Shown: in pieces, positions 23,092 through 31,784 of the stretch | Layout of the letters: each line of letters begins with the position of its first letter | How positions within the stretch are numbered: the first letter of the stretch is position 1 | Source: Nocardia inohanensis NBRC 100128 | GTDB taxonomy: Bacteria; Actinomycetota; Actinomycetes; Mycobacteriales; Mycobacteriaceae | Assembly: GCF_001612945.1 (NCBI RefSeq) | Contig: NZ_BDBK01000001.1 | Location: forward strand, 1,116,001 to 1,180,000 | Reading direction: 5' to 3' | DNA: 64,000 nt | Program-made: the position numbers and the translations under genes | The notes under the pieces: model-generated | The model's database searches: none | What the model saw: the letters and a program-made list of their open reading frames with translations, nothing else | What the model was told of the DNA's origin: nothing

Positions 23092-23963
23092 TGCCCGCCC
23101 CGCCCGGCGATGCGGAGCCGCGCGGGCTCACCGAATACACGGTGGCCGAGGTGGCGCGACGGCTGGGCCTGCCGGTCGCGACGCTGCGCAGCTGGAACCG
23201 GCGCTACGGCATCGGCCCGCTACAGCATCGGCCCGGGCGGCACCGCCACTACACCGAGGACGATCTCGCGGTCGTGACCCGGATGGTCGAATTGGTCCGG
23301 GCCGGAGCCGTCCCGGCCAGCGCCGCCCGGGCCGCGCGCGCAATGTCGGGGCCGGTGCCGGCGCTCGGCGACGCCGCAGCGGTCGTGGCCGCGAGCGCGG
23401 CAATGGATGTCACCCGGCTGCTGAGCCTGCTGGGCGCACACCTGGCACACCACGGCGTGAACGCCACCTGGAATCTGCTGTGCCGCCCCGCTTTCGACAC
23501 AATCGTGGCACGGCAACAAGCCGGGCTGGGCTACATCGAAGTCGAGCACCTGCTCACCTGGGCGATCACGGCAAGCCTGCATCGCATCGTGCCCCTGCTG
23601 CCGGACGCGCCAGGTCTGCCCGGCGGAGTGGTCCTCGCCTGCACCGACGGCGAACAGCACGTACTACCCCTGGAAGTCCTACGCGCCGGCCTCGCCGAAC
23701 GCGGCCACGCCGCACTGCTGCTGGGCGCATCGGTGCCGCCGACCGCCCTCGCCGACGCCCTGGTCTCGAACGGCCCACCCGTCACCGTGGTGCTGTGGTC
23801 GCATTCGGCGTTCACCGCCGGACCCGCATCGGTGCGAGTGGCGGAGTCGCACGCCGACCGAGTCCTGCTGGCGGGCCCGGGCTGGAACCAGGACAAGCGA
23901 GCGCGCCAACACCGGCATCTCACATCACTGGAAGCGGCGCTCGATACCCTCACCAGCCCTTGA
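23091..23963 (+). CDS. MerR-family regulator with B12-binding-like domain (LitR/CarH type), copy 1
   Basis: 290 residues from ATG 23091. The N-terminal MerR HTH is YTVAEVARRLGLPVATLRSWNRRYGIGP with RHRHYTEDDL. A four-helix region (about 95-175, ending EVEHLLTWAITASLHR) and a Rossmann-like cobalamin-binding region follow (HVLPLEVLRAGLAERGHAALLLGASVP). The DxHxxG cobalamin motif is not clear, so B12 binding is uncertain. CarH/LitR proteins repress light-induced genes until cobalamin photolysis. It is the last gene of the lipid-modification cluster, which it probably regulates. Confidence 0.85.
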   Translation: MPAPPGDAEPRGLTEYTVAEVARRLGLPVATLRSWNRRYGIGPLQHRPGRHRHYTEDDLAVVTRMVELVRAGAVPASAARAARAMSGPVPALGDAAAVVAASAAMDVTRLLSLLGAHLAHHGVNATWNLLCRPAFDTIVARQQAGLGYIEVEHLLTWAITASLHRIVPLLPDAPGLPGGVVLACTDGEQHVLPLEVLRAGLAERGHAALLLGASVPPTALADALVSNGPPVTVVLWSHSAFTAGPASVRVAESHADRVLLAGPGWNQDKRARQHRHLTSLEAALDTLTSP

Positions 23964-24020
23964 CCTTCCGCGCCACTCGATTGACTCTATGGGCGAGTGC
24001 GTGGTTCGTGCGAGGCTCTA

Positions 24021-24878
24021 TCAGTCGGGGATGGAGGTGAGTTGTTCGACTGCCTCGGCGAGGCCGGTCAGGCGGACTACCGGGGTGGGAAGCAGCAGTG
24101 TTTCCCAGCCGGGGCCGCCGAGATAGACGCGGGCGTCGACGTCGAGGCATGCGCGTACCGCCGAGGTCAGTGCCGTGGATTCCTGTTGTGACCACAGGAC
24201 GACGCTGGCGCGTCCGGACGTGCGGGAGAGGGTTTCGCGGAGGGCGCTCGTCGGTACGTCGGGGCCGAGCATGTGTGCGCCGGTGCCGTGTTCGGCTAGG
24301 GCGGCGCGTAGTACTTCCATTGGCAGGGAATGGGTTTCGCCGCTGGTGCAGGCCAGGACCAGGGGTGCGGTGACGCGGGTGGGGAGTGGCGGCGCGGCCC
24401 GGTGCATGGTGGTGGTGATGCACCAGGAGAGCAGGTGCTCCACGTCGACGCATCCTTCGCCGCCGAGCTGCCGCGTCACGATGTCGGCGAAAGCCGGGCG
24501 GCACAGGCGGTCCCAGGTGTCGACGACGCCGTGGACGCGCACATGTTCGGCGAGCAGCTCGCAGACCGCGGGGGTGTCGAGAGCGAAGGCGGCGTCGAGC
24601 AGCGCCGCTGTGTCCAGGCGCTCGAGTGTGGGTCCGCGCACCGCCGCGGCGGCCGCGGCCGGTGAGGATCCGGCGCGAATGAGTTCGAGCATGCGGGTGA
24701 GCAGCGCCAGATCCGCTTCGCTGTACAGGCGATGCTGGCCCGGGCGGCCCTGTTCGGGTCCGATGCCGTAGCGCCGGTTCCAGCTCCGCAGCGTCGGGGT
24801 GGGTATGCCCAGCCGTTCGGCGACCGTGCCGACCGGATAGCCGGCCTGCGCCGGGACGGATAGCGAGCGGTGAGGCAT
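24021..24878 (-). CDS. MerR-family regulator with B12-binding-like domain (LitR/CarH type), copy 2
   Basis: 285 residues from ATG 24878. It is a paralogue of the regulator at 23091: YPVGTVAERLGIPTPTLRSWNRRYGIGP, QHRLYSEADLALLTRM, DVEHLLSWCITTTMHR and HSLPMEVLRAALAEHGTGAHMLGPDVP. As in copy 1, a complete DxHxxG motif is missing. The two genes converge with 57 bases between them. The 250 bases upstream (24879-25128) hold no recognisable gene. Confidence 0.83.
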   Translation of the reverse strand: MPHRSLSVPAQAGYPVGTVAERLGIPTPTLRSWNRRYGIGPEQGRPGQHRLYSEADLALLTRMLELIRAGSSPAAAAAAVRGPTLERLDTAALLDAAFALDTPAVCELLAEHVRVHGVVDTWDRLCRPAFADIVTRQLGGEGCVDVEHLLSWCITTTMHRAAPPLPTRVTAPLVLACTSGETHSLPMEVLRAALAEHGTGAHMLGPDVPTSALRETLSRTSGRASVVLWSQQESTALTSAVRACLDVDARVYLGGPGWETLLLPTPVVRLTGLAEAVEQLTSIPD

Positions 24879-25128
24879 GGCAATGATTGTGCCCGGCGTC
24901 GGCGCGTGGTTCGCGCAGGCCCACAGCGTTCGGCGGGGTCGGGAGGAAAACTCGGCGCGGTTGAGCGGAAATACGCTGTGCGCGGCCCGGAGCAGGCGGA
25001 CCCCCTGGGGACAGCCGGTGGCATTCGGAAAGCGTCGTGACGCCGAACGAGAACCGGATGACCGCCGGTTGCCCGCTGAGTCGCCATGACCGGCTCCCGG
25101 ATTCCGGCCGGCGCCCGGGTGTTCCTGC

Positions 25129-26568
25129 TCAACCTGGCTGCTCGCCGAGCTGGCCGGGGTAGGCGCGGGCGGGCATGCCGGTGCCGCCGGGACGGAAAGC
25201 CGCGGGGGCGTGGATGACCGTGGTCTGGAGGTATTCGCGCAGGCCCTCGTCGGCGTACTCACGGCCGAAACCGCTGCGTTTGGTGCCGCCGAAGGGGGCG
25301 CGCAGGGACATTCCGGTGCGGTTGTGGGTATTGATGAAGGTGAACCCCGCCTCGACCTGGGCCGCGACAGCGTAGGCGTGGGCTTCGTCGGCGGACCAGA
25401 CCGAGGCGGCCAAGCCGAGCTCGGAATCATTGGCCCGGGCGATGACTTCGTCCTCGGTGTTGTAGGTGAGCAGGGGGACGAGGGGACCGAATTGCTCGCG
25501 GCGCACCAGGTTCGCGTCGTCGGGGAGGTCCAGGGCCAGCGCCGGGGCGATGAAGTAGCCGTCGGTTCCGGTTGGGGCATCCGCGAGCGGGATCAGCCAG
25601 CCGCCCCGGTTCCAGCTGTCGGCGATCAGGTCCGTCATGCGGTCGGTGGCGGCGCGGTTCACCAGCGGGCCCATGGTGACCTGCTCGTCGAGCGGATCGC
25701 CGACCCGCAGGATGCGTCGCGCCGCGGCCAGATAGGACTCGACGAACTCGTCGAGCCGTGTCTTGGGGACGTACAGGCGTTTGGCGGCCATGCACACCTG
25801 GCCGGCGGTGGCGAAGGAGGCGAGTACGAGACGCTCGTAATCGCTTGGGGTGAGCGCGAAGTCGGGCAGGAAGATGGCCGGGTCGTTACCGCCGAGCTCG
25901 AGGGTGACCGGGGTGAGGGCGCTTCCGGCCGCCGCGGCGATGCTGCGTCCGGCCTGCTCACCGCCGGTGAAGGCGACCTTGGCGATCAGCGGGTGGGTGA
26001 TGAGCGCGCCGACGGTATCGGGGCCGCCGTGGATCACGTGGACGCCGGGCAGCAGAGCGGCAGCCTCGGTCACCGCGAGCGGGGCCAGCGGAGAAGGCTT
26101 GAGCACCACCGTGTTTCCCGCCGCGAGGGCCGGTCCGAGCTTGAGCATGGCCAGGATGATGGGCGCGTTCCACGGGGTGATGGCGGCGATCACGCCATAC
26201 GGGGCGGGGATGCGGGACAGGCGGCCCTGCTCGTCGTCGATGACCGCACCGGTCAACACCCTCGGCGCATTATCGCGCACCCAGCGTAGATACGTTGCCG
26301 CGAAACGGATTTCGCCTTGGCAATCGGTGACCGGTTTGCCGCTCTCCCGGGCTAGCAGGACCGCGAGCCTGGCGGCCTTCGCCTCCAAAGCCCCCGCCGC
26401 CGAGTCGAGCGCCGCGAGCCGCTGCTCCACCGGTGCCTGCGACCACGCCCGAAAATCTCGATGCGCGCGCCGCACCACCACGTCCACCGCGCCCGGGGCG
26501 GTCATCGGGACCGAGCCGACGATTTCGGCAGGGCGAGCGGGGTTCTCGCGCCTGATCCGCTCACTCAC
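25129..26568 (-). CDS. aldehyde dehydrogenase (NAD(P)-dependent)
   Basis: 479 residues from GTG 26568, overlapping the upstream stop. ALDH motifs: TPWNAPIILAMLKLGPALAAGNTVVLKPSPLAP, FTGGEQAGRSI, catalytic Glu in LELGGND, catalytic Cys in TAGQVCMAAKRLYV, and EQFGPLVPLLTY. It is the last gene of the flavin-monooxygenase operon that begins at the operator 30853-30877. It likely oxidises an aldehyde made by that operon, possibly from the phytol side chain or an aromatic fragment (inferred). Confidence 0.9.
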   Translation of the reverse strand: MSERIRRENPARPAEIVGSVPMTAPGAVDVVVRRAHRDFRAWSQAPVEQRLAALDSAAGALEAKAARLAVLLARESGKPVTDCQGEIRFAATYLRWVRDNAPRVLTGAVIDDEQGRLSRIPAPYGVIAAITPWNAPIILAMLKLGPALAAGNTVVLKPSPLAPLAVTEAAALLPGVHVIHGGPDTVGALITHPLIAKVAFTGGEQAGRSIAAAAGSALTPVTLELGGNDPAIFLPDFALTPSDYERLVLASFATAGQVCMAAKRLYVPKTRLDEFVESYLAAARRILRVGDPLDEQVTMGPLVNRAATDRMTDLIADSWNRGGWLIPLADAPTGTDGYFIAPALALDLPDDANLVRREQFGPLVPLLTYNTEDEVIARANDSELGLAASVWSADEAHAYAVAAQVEAGFTFINTHNRTGMSLRAPFGGTKRSGFGREYADEGLREYLQTTVIHAPAAFRPGGTGMPARAYPGQLGEQPG

Positions 26569-27698
26569 GACCGCGCCTCCAGCGAATCGAGCAGGCAGGC
26601 GCGCCGCAGGTAGGCGCGGGCGGCGACCGGGTCGGCGGGCAATTCCCGCACCTGCTGCCGGAAGCCGTCGTCGTGTCCGCGCAGGCGCTGCCAATTGTCG
26701 TGGCTGGTGCGCTGCACATACTCGATCGCCACGGTGCGGCGACGTGTGGCCGCCAGATCGAGGGCGGTCTCGGGTGCGCCGTCGAGAACATCGGCGAGGG
26801 TGTTCGCGAGTTCGACGGCATCGTGGATGCCGCTGTTCATGCCCATCCCGCCGAGTGGATTGTTCACGTGCGCGGCATCGCCCATGAGCAGCACGCGGCC
26901 GATCCGGAAATGGTCGGTGACGCGCTGATGCACCCGATAGAGGGAGGCGTGCAGCAAACGCCACGGTCGGCCGAGATCGGCTACCGCGGTCAAACGTTCT
27001 GGTAGCCGGGACAATTCGAGCTCGTCCGGCGTATCCCCGGGAGTGGGCAGCAGCACCCGCCAGTGTTGTGGGGTGCGCAGCAATACCAGCCACTCATCGG
27101 GGTCGAACACGTAGTTGATGGGTGCGATCCCCGGTAGCGCCGCCGCGAGATCCTCGTCGACCGAGGCGACCAGGAAGCGTTCGGGGTAGGTGGTGCCCTC
27201 GAAGCGAGCGTCGAGGCCGGTGCGGACCGCCGAATGCGCGCCGTCCGCGCCGATCACCCATTCCGCACGCAGCGGCCCGCGTGAGGTGTGCAGGATGACG
27301 CTGTCGTCACCGCGATAGAGGCCCTGCACCGGCTGATCGAAACGCACGTCGGCGTCGAGGGCATCGAGCAGGATCGGGGTGAGTTTGCTCTGCTCGCACT
27401 GCACTCGGAACGGATACCGGGTGTCACCGGCCAGCACGCCCAGATCGAGGGTGGCGATCTCGCCGCCGCCGCGTTCCCGATACTGGAAGGTCGAGGCGAC
27501 GATTCCCTTGTCCAGCAACGGATTCAGCACACCCAGGTCCTCGAGCATCTCGAGGGTGGGCGGATGAAAGGTGGAGGCGCGGGATTCGGTGGCCAGCGTC
27601 TTACCGGCCTCCAATACCGTCACGTCGTGACCGCGCCGGTGCAGGGTCAGGGCGGCGGTCAATCCGACCGGTCCGGCCCCGACCACGACGACGCTCAC
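26565..27698 (-). CDS. FAD-dependent aromatic hydroxylase (PHBH/UbiH family)
   Basis: 377 residues from GTG 27698. The N-terminal FAD motif is VVVVGAGPVGLTAALTLHRRGHDVTVLEAG. The second is ADGAHSAVR and the third GDAAHVNNPLGGMGMNSGIHDA. It lacks the C-terminal thioredoxin-like domain of phenol hydroxylases. Members use NAD(P)H to hydroxylate or epoxidise aromatic or unsaturated rings. It overlaps its neighbours on both sides by four bases in the flavin operon. Confidence 0.9.
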   Translation of the reverse strand: MSVVVVGAGPVGLTAALTLHRRGHDVTVLEAGKTLATESRASTFHPPTLEMLEDLGVLNPLLDKGIVASTFQYRERGGGEIATLDLGVLAGDTRYPFRVQCEQSKLTPILLDALDADVRFDQPVQGLYRGDDSVILHTSRGPLRAEWVIGADGAHSAVRTGLDARFEGTTYPERFLVASVDEDLAAALPGIAPINYVFDPDEWLVLLRTPQHWRVLLPTPGDTPDELELSRLPERLTAVADLGRPWRLLHASLYRVHQRVTDHFRIGRVLLMGDAAHVNNPLGGMGMNSGIHDAVELANTLADVLDGAPETALDLAATRRRTVAIEYVQRTSHDNWQRLRGHDDGFRQQVRELPADPVAARAYLRRACLLDSLEARS

Positions 27699-29083
27699 GA
27701 GGTGTGCAGGGCAAAGCGGCCCTCGACGCCGAGAACGCGGGTGCCGGTGAAGAACCGGAGGGTCTCCGCGGTGCCTTCCTCACCGAGGCCGGACAGACCC
27801 CAGGCCGGGCGCGGAGTCATCAGGTGCAGGCTCATGATCGAGGACCCGTTGACCTTCACTTCTCCGGCTCGAATCCGTTGCGCCACCGACAAAGCCAGCT
27901 CTTCGTCGGCCCCGCAGACATAACCCTCGAGCCCGAACGGGCCGGAGTTCGCCAGCCGGACGGCCTCGTCGATGGAGGTGTAGGTGACGACGCCCGCGAC
28001 CGGGCCGAAGACCTCATCGGTCAGATCATCGTCGAGCAGGGTGGGGGCGAAATAGTTCCCCTGTTCGGGAATCGTCCCGAACGACCGCGACCCGCGCCCC
28101 GATACCGCCGTTCGCATGGCGGCCACATGCCGGGAGTGCACCAGGGGCCCGAAGTCGGTTCCAGGGTCGAGCGGGTCGCCGATTCGCAAGTCCGCCAGCC
28201 GTTTACCGATGGCTTCCAGCAGGTCTTCGGCATGATCCGCCGGCAGGACGAGTCGCCCCAGTGCCCGGCACCACTGCCCGTTGAGGGTGGTGAGCAGCTC
28301 CGCGGCCATCCGGGCGGCCGTCTCGAGGTCCGCGTCCGGTAAGACCACGAGTGGATTGTTGCCGCCCAGTTCCAGCTGACAGGGCCGCAGCAGCGGAGCC
28401 GATGCGGTGGCCACGGACCGCCCGCCGGCCAGCCCGCCGGTGAACGACACCGCCCTGATGCGCGGGTCGCCCACCAGCTGCGCCCCGGTTTCCGCGCCGC
28501 CGTGCACGAGCTGGAACATGCCGTCGGGGACATGCTCGGCGATCACCCGGGCGAGCGGAATCGAACTGTAGGGGGCGAATTCGCTGACCTTGAGGATGAC
28601 CGGGCAGCCCGCCGCGAGCGCATTGGCGACCTTGTGCGCGGCCATCGGCGCGGGTGCGTTCCACGGTGTCAGGCACAGCGCGGGCCCGAGTGGCAGCCGG
28701 TGCACCTGCACCCCGTCGCGATCGGCGCGCAGCACGCCGTTGCGCAGCTGGTCGGCGGCGAGCCGGAAGGATCCGGAGACGATCACGCCGAGCGGGGCGG
28801 TCTGCCGGATCGGGACACCCGTTGCCCGCGAATCCAATTCGGTGATGACGCCCAGTTGCTTGTCGAGATCGTCCGCGATGGCGTCGAGCAGTTCGGCGGT
28901 GATCGCGCCCCCGGCACGATCGGCGACCTCGAGTGCGCGTTCCACTCGTTCGGGAGCGGTGGCCATGCCGCGTGCCACCGCCGCGCCGGTCGCCGGATTC
29001 TCCAGGTCCAAACCGAGATCGACAGTGGGGCGGCCCCATTGCCCGTCGACGAAATCGAGTATCCCGGGCAGTTCCGCGCTCAC
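27695..29083 (-). CDS. aldehyde dehydrogenase (vanillin/benzaldehyde dehydrogenase-like)
   Basis: 462 residues from GTG 29083. Motifs: LTPWNAPAPMAAHKVANALAAGCPVILK, FTGGLAGGRSV, catalytic Glu in LELGGNN and catalytic Cys in NGQWCRALGRL. The EVFGPVAGVVTYTSIDEAVRLAN segment is also typical. The region around the catalytic Cys differs from the standard GQxC, and the protein is shorter than usual, suggesting an unusual subgroup. It overlaps the flavin monooxygenase gene by GTGA. Confidence 0.88.
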   Translation of the reverse strand: MSAELPGILDFVDGQWGRPTVDLGLDLENPATGAAVARGMATAPERVERALEVADRAGGAITAELLDAIADDLDKQLGVITELDSRATGVPIRQTAPLGVIVSGSFRLAADQLRNGVLRADRDGVQVHRLPLGPALCLTPWNAPAPMAAHKVANALAAGCPVILKVSEFAPYSSIPLARVIAEHVPDGMFQLVHGGAETGAQLVGDPRIRAVSFTGGLAGGRSVATASAPLLRPCQLELGGNNPLVVLPDADLETAARMAAELLTTLNGQWCRALGRLVLPADHAEDLLEAIGKRLADLRIGDPLDPGTDFGPLVHSRHVAAMRTAVSGRGSRSFGTIPEQGNYFAPTLLDDDLTDEVFGPVAGVVTYTSIDEAVRLANSGPFGLEGYVCGADEELALSVAQRIRAGEVKVNGSSIMSLHLMTPRPAWGLSGLGEEGTAETLRFFTGTRVLGVEGRFALHTS

Positions 29084-30363
29084 CGGACCGCCTCCGCAGC
29101 GGATTCCGGTGCGGTGGTGAACAATTCGTTCGCCTTGGCGTCGGTGACGAGCCGTGCCACCTCGAGCATGCCGCGTTCGGCGGGGAAGGTCATCACCAAC
29201 CCCATGGCGAGATCCCGCAGCGCGCGCCCGGCCGTGCCGTCCATCGAGGCCGCCGAGGTGCCACCGGCTTTGAACGCGCCCAGCGCCACCTGGAAGCACG
29301 CCTCGGTGACCGCACCCTTGCCGAGCCGCCACTGCGCGAAGACTTCCTGTTTGGGTTTGATGGGCGGCTCCACCGTCTCGATAGCGAGCTGATAGCGCAG
29401 CCACAGATAGGCGGTGTGCAATTGCCGCGTCATCTCACCGATGAGCAGCTGATGCACGGGGGAGGAGGCGATGGGTGCGCCGGTGTCGGCGAAGGTCTTT
29501 CGAGTGGTGGCAGCCAGGGTCTCGTCGTAGACCTGCTGCGCGCACCCGGTATAGACGGCCGCGATGGCCAGTTGGTTGCCGACGAAACTGCCTCTGCTCA
29601 TGGTGAGCATCTTGGTGAACGCCCCCGGCACCGCCAGCGCCTCGTCGTCGGGGATGAACACCTCATCGAGCCGGATGCCGTTGTTGGCGGTGGCGCGCAT
29701 ACCCAGCCCGTCCCACGGCGCGCGCACGCTCACGCCGGTCGCGTCGCGCGGCACGAAGAACGTCGCCAGCCCCTCGGCGGTGTCGTAGCCCTCCAGTTTG
29801 GCCGAGGTCAGGTAATAGTCGGCGACGCCGGTCGCACAGCCGAAGGACTTCTCTCCGTTGAGAATCCAGCCGCCGTCCACCTTGCGCGCGGTGGTGGCGA
29901 TGGTGATGTTGGCCTTGGCGGTCTTCACCGCTTCGGAGGCGAAGTTGGCCAGCCACACCCCCTCGGCCATCCGGGTGAGCACCTTCTCGGCGAAGGCGCG
30001 CACCAGCGGGATCTCGTCGTCGGCGAACAATCCGGCGTCGATGGCTTCCAGGGGGAGCAGCCCGCGCGAGGCGCTGGTGTTGTGGAAGAAGAAGGCCAGT
30101 GCGGTCGATGGGCATGCCGTGCCCATGGCGAAGGTGGCCGCGGCCAGATCGCGCAGCGTGCCGCCGAGGCCGCCGAACTTCTCCGGCACCACCAGGCCCA
30201 GCAGCCCGGCTTCGCGCAGCAGTGCGATATGCGAGGCCGGGAAGGTGGCGGTGCGGTCGGCCTCCGCGGCGGCGGCGCGCAGGGCGGGCAGGACCGACTC
30301 GACCCGCCCCGCGCGAGCGCGTTCGGCGTCGGTCATGTCTTCGACGAGTCGTTCGCCGATCAT
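29080..30363 (-). CDS. acyl-CoA dehydrogenase-fold flavin-dependent monooxygenase (group D-like)
   Basis: 427 residues from ATG 30363. The acyl-CoA dehydrogenase fold is visible: LREAGLLGLVVPEKFGGLGG, FASEAVKTAKANITIATTARKVDGGWILNGEKSFGCATGVADY and LGMRATANNGIRLDEVFIPDDE. The usual catalytic Glu context is absent and a flavin reductase gene overlaps its start, so it is probably the oxygenase half of a two-component monooxygenase (DszC/HsaA-like) rather than a dehydrogenase. It may hydroxylate a pyrrole, aromatic ring or terpenoid. Confidence 0.87.
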   Translation of the reverse strand: MIGERLVEDMTDAERARAGRVESVLPALRAAAAEADRTATFPASHIALLREAGLLGLVVPEKFGGLGGTLRDLAAATFAMGTACPSTALAFFFHNTSASRGLLPLEAIDAGLFADDEIPLVRAFAEKVLTRMAEGVWLANFASEAVKTAKANITIATTARKVDGGWILNGEKSFGCATGVADYYLTSAKLEGYDTAEGLATFFVPRDATGVSVRAPWDGLGMRATANNGIRLDEVFIPDDEALAVPGAFTKMLTMSRGSFVGNQLAIAAVYTGCAQQVYDETLAATTRKTFADTGAPIASSPVHQLLIGEMTRQLHTAYLWLRYQLAIETVEPPIKPKQEVFAQWRLGKGAVTEACFQVALGAFKAGGTSAASMDGTAGRALRDLAMGLVMTFPAERGMLEVARLVTDAKANELFTTAPESAAEAVR

Positions 30364-30842
30364 CGGGTCATCCCCTCGTAGTAGGTGCGATCGTGATAGA
30401 TGAGCGGGGGTGCGGGTCGCGGGGCGGCGGCCTCCTGGACCAGGCCGAGCACGATGGTGTGGTCGCCGGCCGGATGGCAGGCGGCGACCACGCAATCCAT
30501 CCAGGCCACCGCATCGGCGAGGACGGCCGCGCCGGTGGTCGCGGATGCCCAGCGGCCCAGAGCGAATCGGTCGCCGCGCACCGGCGTCCCGGCGAACCGG
30601 CGGCTGATGTGCTCGTGGTCGTGACCGAGCACATTGACCGCGAAGACGCCGCTGTCGCGGATGGATCGGCAGGTGGTGCTCTCGGATGCCAGGCATATCG
30701 AGACGAGCGGCGGTTCCAGGGCCACACTGGTGAACGAGCTGGCCGTCATGCCGTGCCGGGTTCCGTTGTCGCGGACAGTCGTGACTATGACGACCCCGGA
30801 CGCCCACTGGGCCAGCACCGACCGGAGAGCTGTCGGCTCCAC
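30360..30842 (-). CDS. flavin reductase (HpaC-like), partner of a two-component monooxygenase
   Basis: 160 residues from GTG 30842, chosen because GGAGG precedes it and the regulon operator occupies the upstream extension of the frame. Family motifs: LRSVLAQWASGVVIVTTV, HGMTASSFTSVALEPPLVSICL, GVFAVNVLG and AWMDCVV, with HTIVLG near the end. It supplies reduced FMN/FAD to the monooxygenase whose gene it overlaps (ATGA). It is the first gene of a five-gene operon running to 25129. Confidence 0.9.
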   Translation of the reverse strand: MEPTALRSVLAQWASGVVIVTTVRDNGTRHGMTASSFTSVALEPPLVSICLASESTTCRSIRDSGVFAVNVLGHDHEHISRRFAGTPVRGDRFALGRWASATTGAAVLADAVAWMDCVVAACHPAGDHTIVLGLVQEAAAPRPAPPLIYHDRTYYEGMTR

Positions 30843-30852
30843 GTTCCCCTCC

Positions 30853-30877
30853 GTTTCGATAGTGGAAACGCTGTTAC
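30853..30877. promoter_or_regulatory. regulon operator upstream of the flavin-monooxygenase operon
   Basis: GTTTC-N7-GAAAC-N3-GTTAC. The first two half-sites are perfect. It ends at a distance typical for overlap with the promoter of the flavin reductase gene (start 30842). Confidence 0.75.
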
Positions 30878-30919
30878 GCACAAGGTAACGCCAGGGGTGG
30901 GGTGGTGCAAGTGGGCGAC

Positions 30920-30980
30920 CGGGAAATCCAGTGCTGGCAGTGGATTCGGGACGTCGTTTCCCATCGGGAAATCGAGTGCT
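30920..30980. promoter_or_regulatory. iclR promoter region: operator variant and 45-bp-spaced direct repeat
   Basis: GTTTC-N7-GAAAT at 30956-30972 is a one-mismatch copy of the regulon operator, ending 21 bases before the IclR start. A 16-base element CGGGAAATC(C/G)AGTGCT occurs at 30920-30935 and again at 30965-30980, exactly 45 bases apart, the second copy overlapping the operator. This suggests autoregulation. Confidence 0.6.
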
Positions 30981-30993
30981 CTAAGCTGGAGCC

Positions 30994-31779
30994 GTGTCGG
31001 ACATCGAGGCCGAGAATCAGAGTCGATCCATCGCCGCCGTGGAGCGAGCCATGGATGTGTTGTTGCTGTTCGGCCGGAGCGGGCGGGCGGATCTCGGTGT
31101 CACCGAGATCGCCAATGAGCTCGGCCTGACCAAGGCCGCGGTGCACCGCATTCTGACCGCGCTGCGCAATCGCGAGCTGATCGCACTCGAACCGACCACC
31201 CGGCGCTACGCGCTCGGCCATGCCGCGATCGCACTGGGGCGCGCGTACCTGGCGCGGACCGATCTGCGGGTGATGGCCGCGCCCGAACTGCGCCGCATGG
31301 CCAATATGACCGGCGAGACCGCGACCCTGTCGATCCGCCGCGGTGACACCCGCATGTACGTGGATCAGGTTGTGCCGGAACAGGAATTGCGCATGGAGGT
31401 GGCGCTCGGGGTGCCGTATCCGCTGCACGCCGGCAGCTCCTCGAAGGTCATCCTCGCGCACCTGCGCAAGGAGGAGATCGACGAGTACCTCGACCGCCAC
31501 GAGCTGACCCCGTTCACCGACGCCACCATCACCACCCCGCGCAAGTTGCGCGGGGAACTCGCCACCATCCGCAAGCAGGGGTACGCGATCTCGTTGGGGG
31601 AGCGGCAGATCGGCGCGGCCTCGGTGGCGGCGCCGGTGCTCGACCATGACGGTGGGGTGGTGGGCGCGATCAGCGTGTGCGGGCCGCTCTCGCGGTTCGA
31701 GCCCCGGATCCCGGAGCTCATCCCGCTGTTGCAGAAGGCCGCCGGCGCGCTCTCGGCCCAGCTGGGGTATTCGGGGTAA
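30994..31779 (+). CDS. IclR-family transcriptional regulator, candidate regulator of the window-wide regulon
   Basis: 261 residues from GTG 30994. The winged HTH (about 10-70) is VERAMDVLLLFG and LGVTEIANELGLTKAAVHRILTAL, and the IclR effector domain (about 85-255) has ETATLSIRRGD, YPLHAGSSSKVILA, GYAISLGE and GVVGAISVCGP. IclR proteins bind short palindromes, commonly as a pair of dimers. The recurring GAAAC-N3-GTTTC palindromes spaced 20 bp centre to centre suit this. A copy precedes this gene and the flanking transcription units on both sides. That it is the regulator is inferred from position. Confidence 0.9.
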   Translation: MSDIEAENQSRSIAAVERAMDVLLLFGRSGRADLGVTEIANELGLTKAAVHRILTALRNRELIALEPTTRRYALGHAAIALGRAYLARTDLRVMAAPELRRMANMTGETATLSIRRGDTRMYVDQVVPEQELRMEVALGVPYPLHAGSSSKVILAHLRKEEIDEYLDRHELTPFTDATITTPRKLRGELATIRKQGYAISLGERQIGAASVAAPVLDHDGGVVGAISVCGPLSRFEPRIPELIPLLQKAAGALSAQLGYSG

Positions 31780-31784
31780 ATCCG

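Noticed and set aside
24879..25128. A possible short gene between the MerR copy 2 and the ALDH.
   Set aside because: The open frames on both strands are short, Arg/Pro-rich, lack a ribosome site and look like chance frames in GC-rich DNA.
29080..30363. Annotation as a beta-oxidation acyl-CoA dehydrogenase.
   Set aside because: A flavin reductase gene overlaps its start, and it lacks the usual catalytic Glu context, so an oxygenase role is more likely.
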